This document shows, in pieces, positions 54,576 to 62,600 of a stretch of 64,000 bases of DNA. Source of the DNA: Paenibacillus mellifer (GTDB lineage Bacteria > Bacillota > Bacilli > Paenibacillales > Paenibacillaceae); contig NZ_JALPRK010000014.1 in assembly GCF_023195895.1 (NCBI RefSeq), positions 1-64,000 of the forward strand. The letters are read 5' to 3'. Made by a program: the position numbers and the translations under genes. Below the pieces are notes generated by a model. It made no database searches and had not been told where the DNA came from. It was given only the letters and a program-made list of their open reading frames with translations. Every line of letters begins with the position of its first letter. Within the stretch, counting starts at the first letter, position 1.

Positions 54576-56693
54576 CTATGATGTAAGAGCAAGTCCGCCG
54601 ACGTCGAGGATGAGGCTGATGCTTCCGTCTCCAAGCATCGTGCAGCCTGCAAGCCCCCGGATATTACGGATTTTGCGGATGTAGGACGGCAGGCTTTTCA
54701 CGACGACCTGCTGCTGACCAAGCAACTGATCGGCAAAGATACAGAACGTCTGATCGTCCTGCTCCACCATGATCAATATGCCTTCCTCCATTGCCGTAAC
54801 GTTGGTCGCCACTTTAAATCGTTCGTACAAGCGCAGCACGGCGTAACATTGTCCCCGCACCATCACCATTTCGTTGCCTTCGGGGTCTACCACGACGCTG
54901 CCAGGGTCGGCTCGGAACGACTCCTTGATCGCCGTGGTCGGAATCGTATATCGGGACCTCCCCACCTTGACGTTCATCCCGTCGATGATCGCCAAAGTCA
55001 ACGGAATGCGGATGCTGATCGTTGTTCCCTCGCCTGCGGCGCTGTCGACGGAGACGCTTCCCCCAACACTTTCGATATTCCGCAGCACAACGTCCATGCC
55101 GACACCGCGTCCGCTGAATTCGGTAATGACTTCCTTGGTCGAGAATCCCGGCAAGAAGATCAGGTTGTAGATGTCACGATCGCTCATTTCTGCTTCGTCC
55201 CGGAAGATCAAATTACGCTCCCGCGCCCGCTCCATGATCTTCTCCCGGTTTAATCCGCGACCGTCGTCGCGAACGAGGATCAGCACTTCGCCGCCGACGT
55301 TTTTGGCCTCGAGCGTCAGCGTTGCGGTCTCGTTCTTCCCGGAGGCAGCCCGCTCACCCGGCGCTTCGATGCCATGGTCGATCGCGTTGCGCACCAAGTG
55401 CATGATCGGATCCGAAATGTGCTCGATAATGTTCTTGTCCACTTCCGTATCCTCGCCAACCAACTGGAGCCGCACTTGCTTCTCCTGTTTCTTGCACATG
55501 TCGCGGACGATCCGGTTCATCTTCTGGAACGTATTCACCAGCGGTACCATTCGAATGGACATGACCTTATCCTGAATCTCTCCGGTAATCTTCCGCAGCT
55601 GCCGCGCCGCCTTCCGGAATTGTTCCAGCTCAAGCCCCGCCAATTCAGGGTTCTGCGTGACCATCGATTCGGCGATAACCAGTTCCCCGACCAGATCCAT
55701 CAGCTCGTCCAGCTTGGCCAGATTCACGCTGATGAAGCTGGATTGCTGCGTTCCCGAGGTGGAAACGGATGGCTTGGCAAGAGATTGCGTTTCCTCCGGG
55801 AGCGTAGGATGACCGGTTGGGGCGACGGGCGGCTGCTCCGCGGCAGACGATAGATCGTCGGCAGAGCGAACGTCAACAGAGGGCTCCGGCATGAAATCCG
55901 GCGGGGAAGCAGATTCCGACATCCCCGCAGGCGGCGTCGTTTCACTGATCTCAAGATGCTTGAGGCAAGGCGCTTGCGAAAGAAAGGCGGTAATGGTTTC
56001 AGGACTTTCCCCATTGCGGAAAAACAGTTGAAATCCCTGGATTTTGATCATTTCCGCGGTGTCCGGGTTGGTCTCAATGTCTTCCGGCCAGTAGCTGAAA
56101 TGCTCCGTCAACTCCTTCAGGCTATGAACCACCTGGTAGGCACGCACATTTTCCATATTGTAATCGTCGTCGAAGAACAGGATCGCTTTCAAATGAGCGT
56201 CTTGTGCGATGGAGTGGGTGCCCTCGTCCAGGATGTCGCCGGCATCCTCTTCGGAAACGGGCGCGTCCCGCTGGCCGGCATGCCTGCGCTTAAGCTCCTC
56301 CAAGTAGCGGTGGATGCTGCTCTTCAGCAGAGAGCTATCGCCGTCGGGCGAATCGCCTTGCCTGATCTTATAAAGCTCGAGCTTGATAAAATCGCCGCCT
56401 TGGAGCAGCAAATCGGATAAAGCCGAATAATCGGTTAATCGAGGTTGATGTTCGCGGATAAAGGCAAATAGATCCTCAATGACATGAGACAATGCCGCAA
56501 TATTGTCAAAGTTCATCATCGTGGAAGACCCTTTAATCGTATGCATGATACGGAATATAACGTCAATCGCGGCGGAGGAAAACGCATTCGCTTCCTCGCA
56601 TTCTAAAACGCTTTGCTCCAGCTGTTCCAACAGCTGTGAATTCTCGTGAAGATAGATCTCCAACAAGGGATCTGAAGTTCCGAATTCTGTCAT
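54576..56693 (-). CDS. cheA: Chemotaxis histidine kinase CheA
   Basis: 705 residues with full domain order: HPt with phosphorylated His51 (MHTIKGSST), a P2-like response-regulator-binding region ~165-250, P3 dimerisation ~310-370, ATPase domain with HLVRNAIDHGIE, DDGRGLNREK and GRGVGMDVV, and C-terminal CheW-like P5 ~565-700. GGGGAG precedes the ATG with 8-nt spacing. First gene of the operon. Its ~230-nt leader carries a c-di-GMP-I riboswitch, an intrinsic terminator and two Spo0A-box matches. No cheY is in the operon, so the phosphate may go to CheB or to a regulator encoded elsewhere. Confidence 0.95.
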   Translation of the reverse strand: MTEFGTSDPLLEIYLHENSQLLEQLEQSVLECEEANAFSSAAIDVIFRIMHTIKGSSTMMNFDNIAALSHVIEDLFAFIREHQPRLTDYSALSDLLLQGGDFIKLELYKIRQGDSPDGDSSLLKSSIHRYLEELKRRHAGQRDAPVSEEDAGDILDEGTHSIAQDAHLKAILFFDDDYNMENVRAYQVVHSLKELTEHFSYWPEDIETNPDTAEMIKIQGFQLFFRNGESPETITAFLSQAPCLKHLEISETTPPAGMSESASPPDFMPEPSVDVRSADDLSSAAEQPPVAPTGHPTLPEETQSLAKPSVSTSGTQQSSFISVNLAKLDELMDLVGELVIAESMVTQNPELAGLELEQFRKAARQLRKITGEIQDKVMSIRMVPLVNTFQKMNRIVRDMCKKQEKQVRLQLVGEDTEVDKNIIEHISDPIMHLVRNAIDHGIEAPGERAASGKNETATLTLEAKNVGGEVLILVRDDGRGLNREKIMERARERNLIFRDEAEMSDRDIYNLIFLPGFSTKEVITEFSGRGVGMDVVLRNIESVGGSVSVDSAAGEGTTISIRIPLTLAIIDGMNVKVGRSRYTIPTTAIKESFRADPGSVVVDPEGNEMVMVRGQCYAVLRLYERFKVATNVTAMEEGILIMVEQDDQTFCIFADQLLGQQQVVVKSLPSYIRKIRNIRGLAGCTMLGDGSISLILDVGGLALTS

Positions 56694-56719
56694 GACATAA
56701 GCTCCCCGTTATTGCAAAG

Positions 56720-56748
56720 TTCGACAAATTTGGATATATTTCGACAAA
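56720..56748 (-). promoter_or_regulatory. Two Spo0A-box matches upstream of cheA
   Basis: Minus strand TTTGTCGAA occurs twice, at 56748-56740 and 56728-56720, exactly 20 bp apart. Both contain TGTCGAA, a perfect fit to the 0A-box TGNCGAA. They lie 27-55 bp before the cheA ATG, downstream of the leader terminator. Confidence 0.55.
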
Positions 56749-56758
56749 TTTTTCGCAT

Positions 56759-56803
56759 AAAAAAGACCCTTTCTCGATCATGTTGCATTTTCGAAGAAAG
56801 AGA
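56759..56803 (-). terminator. Leader terminator between riboswitch and cheA
   Basis: Minus strand CTCTTTCTT pairs with GAGAAAGGG (G-U pairs allowed) across a ~15-nt loop and is followed by TCTTTTTT. It lies ~33 nt after the riboswitch aptamer, in position for transcriptional control by ligand binding. Confidence 0.75.
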
Positions 56804-56835
56804 ACTTTTTGAAAGAATAGAAACGCATCCACTCG

Positions 56836-56924
56836 TTACCCTGAAACCCGGCCGCCTTGGTAAACTTACGTTAGGCCCGTGGCTTTGCGTCCTTGTCTTT
56901 CGGCAAGTTTGCCCTTCTAGTAAA
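56836..56924 (-). ncRNA. Cyclic di-GMP-I (GEMM-I) riboswitch
   Basis: The minus strand reads, in order, GGGCAAACTTGCC, the GNRA-type tetraloop GAAA, GACAAGGACGCAAAGCC, ACGGGCCTAA and GCCGGGTTTCAGGG. GGGCAAAC, GGACGCAAAGCC and the following CGGGCCTAA are the conserved core of class I c-di-GMP aptamers; the second helix runs over AAGTTTACC to GGCGGCC, and the closing helix forms between TTACTAGAA (56924-56916) and TTTCAGGGTAA (56846-56836). It stands in the leader of the cheA operon ahead of an intrinsic terminator. Whether c-di-GMP turns expression on or off cannot be read. Confidence 0.88.
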
Positions 56925-57007
56925 ATTGCTATTTTTAGTTAATTTATACTAACATGCCAGGACAGAAGTTGTAAACCAGGAATTTCAGTGGCACCCCACC
57001 GTATAAC

Positions 57008-57038
57008 AAAAGCCCCCACAGATCCAATCTGGGGGGCT
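57008..57038 (-). terminator. Terminator after the FMN-binding protein gene
   Basis: AGCCCCC/GGGGGCT stem extended by AGAT/ATCT, followed by TTTTGTT on the minus strand. It lies 44 bp past the stop and ahead of the cheA promoter region. Confidence 0.85.
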
Positions 57039-57081
57039 TAATGCACCAAGTCTTTAGACTCGCCAACTTCGGCGAAGGCAA

Positions 57082-59304
57082 TTATCTTCCAGCGTTCTCA
57101 AGCGCGTTCTTCACCGCGTCGATCACTTGGGCCGACACGGCCTTCACGCCATCGGTTTCACCAAAGGCTGCCGGGCGATACCCGTATTTATGCAACGATC
57201 CTTCGGTAGTTGGCGTTTCAATTTCCGTCTTGACGGTTGTCTCGTCGGCGGATAATTGTTCTGCGGTTTTGATTTTTCCGTTCGCATCAAGATAGAATAC
57301 TTCCATTTTGAACGGAATGTTGTTTTGCACCGTCACCATGACATAAACGGATTTGTCTTTATTAATTCCGGCAAAGATGCCGTTGATGTAAGCCGTTTTG
57401 TAGGACTCTTTGATTTCTGCCTTCTTATAGGCATTTTCGACAGCCGTTTTCAAAGCGGTGCTGCTGCTGGTTGCTCCAGTCACGACATCCACTTTTGCCG
57501 CTTGCTCTCTCGTTCCGGCAAACAGCAGGTCACGGGTCAGGATCGGGATCGCTCTAACAACCTCAGCATATGCCGAAGCACCGCGGTCAACCATGTTCAC
57601 ACCAACACGATACAGCTTCAATCCAACAACGACACCGTTGCGCAACGTGACATCCGCACGGTTCGTCCCTTTGTCGTAAGCGTCGCCAAAGGCGGTGAAG
57701 GTGCCGTCCTTATAGTTGCCTTGTGTTTTCGAAGCGTTGCTCAACAAGTCTGCGAACGCGGCTCTGGCAGCAAGGGACAAGTCTTCTTGGCCTACGATCG
57801 GCGTCATGTTCGCGCCTTTTTGAGTCAAACCTTCATTCAATTGAGCGACAAGAGCTTTTTGCTCTTCCGTCAGCTTGTCGGCGGCGATCAGTTTACCATC
57901 GGCGCCAAATAAGAGTACATTTACGTTCGAAACTTTGTCTGCCTTGATGTCAGCCAGAACCAGTACTTTGGACAGGTTGTCGACACCAGCGAAGGTGCCT
58001 TCAAAATACTTCGCTTTGCCCGGAGCCTTCAGCGCCTTCTCGAAAGCTCTTTCTACCGCGAGGTTCCAGCTGTGGCTGCTTTCAGTTGCGCCAGCAATCG
58101 CGTCGACGTCATCACTGTAGTTCGCGATGTACGAGCCGTTAGCGAGCAGTTTAGCCGTCATCGGCGCGTTGGCTTTCACCACTTCGGCATAAGCCGTGTC
58201 GCCGCGGTCAATCAGGTTGGAGCCCAGTCTGTACAACTTCACGTCAACCAGCTTGCCGTTACGAATGTAGACATCGACTCTCTCTACGCCTTTATCACGG
58301 GCTGCGCCGTAAGCGGAGTAGAAACCGTCGATGTATTTCGAATCATTACTTACCTTCGCATTTTGCTCCGCATCCCAATAAGCGCTCACAGCCGCTTTGA
58401 ATTCGGCTTCCAGCCCTTTAGGACTAACAGCGCCTGTGCCTTTGGCCAGCAGCTCGGCAGCAATGACTTTCACCGATGCAGCTTGCTCTTCGGTCAGGTT
58501 CGCTTCTTCGATGGCATTGCCATTGGCATCAAGCGGATAAACCTTGACCGCCGTACGTTTCGTGGCATCGAAGGTAACGAAGATCATGTATTTGCCTTCC
58601 GGATCAACCCCCATATGGTCACCGGCAAAATAGGTTACGCCTTTCGCCTTCTCTTTCAAGGCTCTTTGAAAAGCGCGGTCGACGGAAAGCTTCCAACCCT
58701 CGCTGGAACGAGTTGCGCCGGACACAACATCCACTTTGGCGGCTTGCTCCTGCGTTTTGCCCAGCAGGTTGGTTTTCATCGTTTCATAAGCATTCCAGAG
58801 ACCGCTGTAATTGTTGCGCACATCTCTGTCAATCAGCTTAGGGCTCGTTCTAAGCAGTTCGATCGCAGCGACCTTGCCGCCTTTGATCGTTACCTTAGCT
58901 CCTTCAGTCCCTTTGGAATAAGCGTTGCCGTAAGTAACGTACACGCCGTCGGCATACGGATTCTCAACTTGCTTCACAACTGGAGTCGTTGTTTTAGCCG
59001 GAGTTGCCGGTTTTGGAGTCGTTTTGGCAGGCGTTGCCGGTTTCGTGGTCGTCTTTGCCGGCGTCGTTGTCTTGCTAGGCGTCTTCGTTGTTGTTTTACT
59101 TGGTGTTGTTGACTTGCTTGGCGTTGTTGTCTTGCTTGGCGTGGTCGTCTTGCTAGGCGTCGATTCTTTAACTGGCGTTTCCGACTCCGATGCGGCGGAT
59201 ACCACGTCAATGCCGGTCAATTGGTTACCGGACATACCAACGGTAAGCGACAAGGATGATAACACCAGCGTCGCGCTTACGGTAAGGCTAATCAGCTTTT
59301 TCAA
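57082..59304 (-). CDS. Secreted protein with three FMN-binding domains
   Basis: 740 residues. Signal peptide 1-38 (ends VSAAS), then a ~70-residue low-complexity linker of TPSKTT/TPAKTT repeats (~48-108) that could span the cell wall. Three ~200-residue repeats follow. Each starts with an FMN_bind domain (YVTYGNAYSKGTEGAKV, YSAYGAARDKGVERVDV, FTAFGDAYDKGTNRADV) ending in the flavinylation-type motif VDVVSGATRSS (~192), VDAIAGATESS and VDVVTGATSSS, and ends with a small beta domain (FAGDHMGVD, FEGTFAGVD, INGIFAGIN). In this motif ApbE attaches FMN covalently to Thr. Multi-flavin surface proteins of this kind carry extracellular electrons. Electron partner unknown; no ApbE gene is in the window. 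Confidence 0.85.
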   Translation of the reverse strand: MKKLISLTVSATLVLSSLSLTVGMSGNQLTGIDVVSAASESETPVKESTPSKTTTPSKTTTPSKSTTPSKTTTKTPSKTTTPAKTTTKPATPAKTTPKPATPAKTTTPVVKQVENPYADGVYVTYGNAYSKGTEGAKVTIKGGKVAAIELLRTSPKLIDRDVRNNYSGLWNAYETMKTNLLGKTQEQAAKVDVVSGATRSSEGWKLSVDRAFQRALKEKAKGVTYFAGDHMGVDPEGKYMIFVTFDATKRTAVKVYPLDANGNAIEEANLTEEQAASVKVIAAELLAKGTGAVSPKGLEAEFKAAVSAYWDAEQNAKVSNDSKYIDGFYSAYGAARDKGVERVDVYIRNGKLVDVKLYRLGSNLIDRGDTAYAEVVKANAPMTAKLLANGSYIANYSDDVDAIAGATESSHSWNLAVERAFEKALKAPGKAKYFEGTFAGVDNLSKVLVLADIKADKVSNVNVLLFGADGKLIAADKLTEEQKALVAQLNEGLTQKGANMTPIVGQEDLSLAARAAFADLLSNASKTQGNYKDGTFTAFGDAYDKGTNRADVTLRNGVVVGLKLYRVGVNMVDRGASAYAEVVRAIPILTRDLLFAGTREQAAKVDVVTGATSSSTALKTAVENAYKKAEIKESYKTAYINGIFAGINKDKSVYVMVTVQNNIPFKMEVFYLDANGKIKTAEQLSADETTVKTEIETPTTEGSLHKYGYRPAAFGETDGVKAVSAQVIDAVKNALENAGR

Positions 59305-59621
59305 ATGCGATCCTCTCCCTTGTGAATTTCACCAAGCTATGTAAATTACATAACCTGCTACTTCCTAATGTGTGTTCTCTTTTGTTATTCGACTGCGCTC
59401 AGAAGCGGTGATCCGCTATCCAAGCAATCGCGCCCCTCCCTCTTGCACGATGTCCAACCCAGAAACCGCCCCCTGCAAACGTGAATCAATTCACATATCG
59501 GAGGAAAAAAATAGATAAAGCGGTTTCCATTAAATACTAGGTAATTTGGCGCAGAAATGCTGTACGCAAAATCACACAGCCTGAAAGATATGTCACTTTA
59601 TCCGCTTTGCGGAACAAAGAC
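59305..59621. other. Leader/promoter region of the FMN-binding protein gene
   Basis: No gene seen. It holds a perfect palindrome GTGAATCAATTCAC-like (arms GTGAAT/ATTCAC, 59481-59494), a candidate operator, and an AT-rich stretch at 59505-59545. A long 5' leader is possible; I looked for known riboswitch cores (FMN, c-di-GMP, c-di-AMP) and found none. Confidence 0.4.
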
Positions 59622-59645
59622 AGCCGCCGGAATGATCCGGCGGCT
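59622..59645 (-). terminator. Terminator after the decapeptide-repeat gene
   Basis: A 9-bp stem AGCCGCCGG/CCGGCGGCT with a 6-nt loop AATGAT, followed on the minus strand by GTCTTTGTT. It lies 20 bp past the stop. Confidence 0.7.
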
Positions 59646-59664
59646 TAATGTCATTGCGAACTTC

Positions 59665-62600
59665 CTACAGTGTGCTGCCGATCGCGATCCACGTCACAAA
59701 TCCATAATTCACGTTGCTCTCCTTCAGCTTGGAGATCGTAATCACGGCCGATTGGTCCGACTGCTCTTTCAGCGAAGCGGAATAGGCGGCATGGTTGGTC
59801 ATTGCCACGACAACGTAATTGGACGATGTAAACGGCGTATCGAAACGGATAGTTACCGTCGTCTCCACCTCATGATGTTTCAGCAGAAACGCGGCCATCC
59901 CAAATTGCAGTTCCGCCGGCTGGCCCGACAGCGTTTGAACGGGAGCAAAACTTAATTGACCCGTCCCTACCGAACCCGGTTGAAGGTGGCGAGTACCGAC
60001 GGATTCGTCAGCCAGTTGGTCACTGCCGACCGCACCTGGCGCCAGGTGAATGTTCCCGACGGCCCCCTGCTGCAGATGATCCGCCCCGACCGAGTCCTTG
60101 GCCAATGTTCCAGTGTCCACCGCACCCGGCTGCAGATGCAATCGGCCGATGGCTGACGGCTGGATGTCTTCGCCGCCGAGGCCATCCTCAGGCAACAAAC
60201 CCTTTTGCTGAATCTCAGCGGATAAATGCCAGACATTGACGGCTTCAAGCGAGATATGGTGGGCATTCACCGCCGCATCGCTAAGATGCCGGGATTCCAC
60301 GCTTTCGGCGGCCAAATTTGCCCCTTGAACAACTTCTTCGCCCAAGTGCCGGTTTTGCACGGCCAAGTTTGCTAAATGGTCGCCTTGGACGGTTCCATTA
60401 GCCAAATGTACGCTTTGGACAGAACCAGCTTGCAGATGATTACTGCCGACCGCTTGCTCGCCCAGTGCCGCGTCAGTAACCGCCCCGCCTTGCAGATGCC
60501 GGCTTGTTATCGACGCCGGCTGCAGATCCTCCCCGCTGATACCGTCTGCAGGCAATAAGCCGTGTTGCTGGAGTTCGGCGGACAAGTGCGAGGCATTCAC
60601 GGCTTCAGGAGCAAGATGGTAGGCATCGACTACGGCTTCCCCAAGGTGCCGGGACCCAACACTGCCTTCAGCCAAATGCCCGCTTTGCACAGCCCCCTCG
60701 CCCAGATTCCGGCCTTGGACGGAAGCATCCGCCAGATGGCGATTCTGCACAGAACCGGCCTTTAGGTGCCCGCTTCCGACGGCTTGCTCGCCCAGCGCTA
60801 TAGCGTTTACCGCGCCGGCTTGCAGATGCCGGCTTGTGATGGACGCCGCCTGCAGATCCTCCCCGCTGATACCTTCTGCGGGCAACAGGCCGTGTAGCTG
60901 GAGTTCGGCCGATAAGTGCGAGGCATTCACGGCTTCAGGAGCAAGATGGTTCCCATCCACCACCGCCTCCCCAAGGTGCCGTGACCCAACACTGCCTTCG
61001 GCCAAATGTTCGCCTTCAACAGCGCCTTCGGACAAATTCCGGCTCTGAATAGACTCATCCGCCAGATGGCGATTATACACGGAGCCGCTCTGCAAATGGC
61101 CGCTGCTGACCGCCTGCTCACCGAGAGCTATGGCGTTAACCGCTCCGACTTGTAAATGCCGATTGGTAATGGATGCCGGCTGCAGGGCTTCCCCACTGAT
61201 ACCGTTTGCCGGCAGCAGACCGCGTTGTTGCAGCTCCGTAGACAGGTGTCGGACATTAACAGCTTCAGGAGCAAGATGATGAGCGTCCACCACCGCCTCC
61301 CCAAGGTGCCGGGCTTCAATGCTGCCTTCGGTTAAATGCCCGCCTTGCACTGCACCCTCGGCCAGGTGCTGACCGCGTACGGACGCATCCGCCAGATGGT
61401 CGCTTTGTACGGAACCAGCCTGTAAATGAGTACTGCCGACCACCTTCTCACCCAGCGCTTCAGCGCCAACCGCACCGGACTGCAGATGCCGGCTTGTGAT
61501 GGAGGCGGGTTGCAGAGCCTCCCCATCGACACCGGCGGCAGGGAGCAAGCCGCTTTGCCGCAGCGCGGGGGTCATATGTGCGGCGCTGATCGTTTCAGCG
61601 GCGATATGATAGGAGCCAATCACCGCAACTCCAAGGTGGCGGTCAGTCACGCTGCCCTTGGCCAAATGCTCGCTTTGTACTGCATCTTCCGCCAGATGCC
61701 GGCTTTGAACCGCTTCATTCGCCAGATGGCTGCTCTGCACCGCATCGGCCCGGAGATGCGTGCCGTCGATCACCTGCTCGCCCAGCGCTTCAGCGCCGAC
61801 TGCACCGGCCTGCAAATGCTGGTTCGTGATGGAAGCGAGCTGCAGGTCCTCCCCGCTGACACCGGCGGCAGGCAGCAGTCCGCTTTGCCGCAGCTCAGCA
61901 GACAAATGACCCGCATCGATCGACTCGGCGGCGATATGGCGAGAGTGGATGACGGCTTCTCCGAGGTGGTGTTCCGTCACGCCACCTTTAGCCAGATGCA
62001 CACTCTGCACCGCATCCTTGACCAAATGCTGGCTTTGGATCGCCCCATTCGCCAGATGGCCGCCGTGCACCGCGCCGGCTTGCAGATGCGTGCTGCCGAC
62101 CACCTGCTCGCCCAGCGCCTCAGCACCGACCGCACCGGGTTGAAGATGTTGGCTTGTGATGGAGGCGGGCTGCAGATTCTCGCCGCTGATGCCCTCCTCG
62201 GGCAATACCCCGTTTTGCCGTAGCGCAGCCGACAAATGCCCGGCATCAATCGACTCGGCGGCGATATGACGTGAACTTATCTCTGCCTGGCCAAGATGTC
62301 GTCCTGTCACACTGCCTTCGGCCAAATGTGCGTTCTGCACCGCCCCTTCAGCCAGATGGCCCGCAGTGACGGCGCCGGCAGCCAATGCCTCAGGCCCAAC
62401 GGCGCCTGGGGCCAAGTGCCCGGCGTCCACCGCTTGCGCCGCCAGCTTCGGTCCGGTCACACTGCTCACCGCCAGCTTCGCGGCCGTCACCGCCAGATCG
62501 CCGAGCTTATCTGTCGTTACGCTTTCCGGCGAGAGCTTCAAGCTCGTGACCGCATGATCCTGGAGATGCGGCGAGAAGACAACGCCAACGCCCAGGTGCT

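Noticed and set aside
59305-59621. FMN or c-di-AMP riboswitch before the FMN-binding protein gene
   Set aside because: The long leader invited a check, but neither strand contains the conserved cores of those riboswitch classes.
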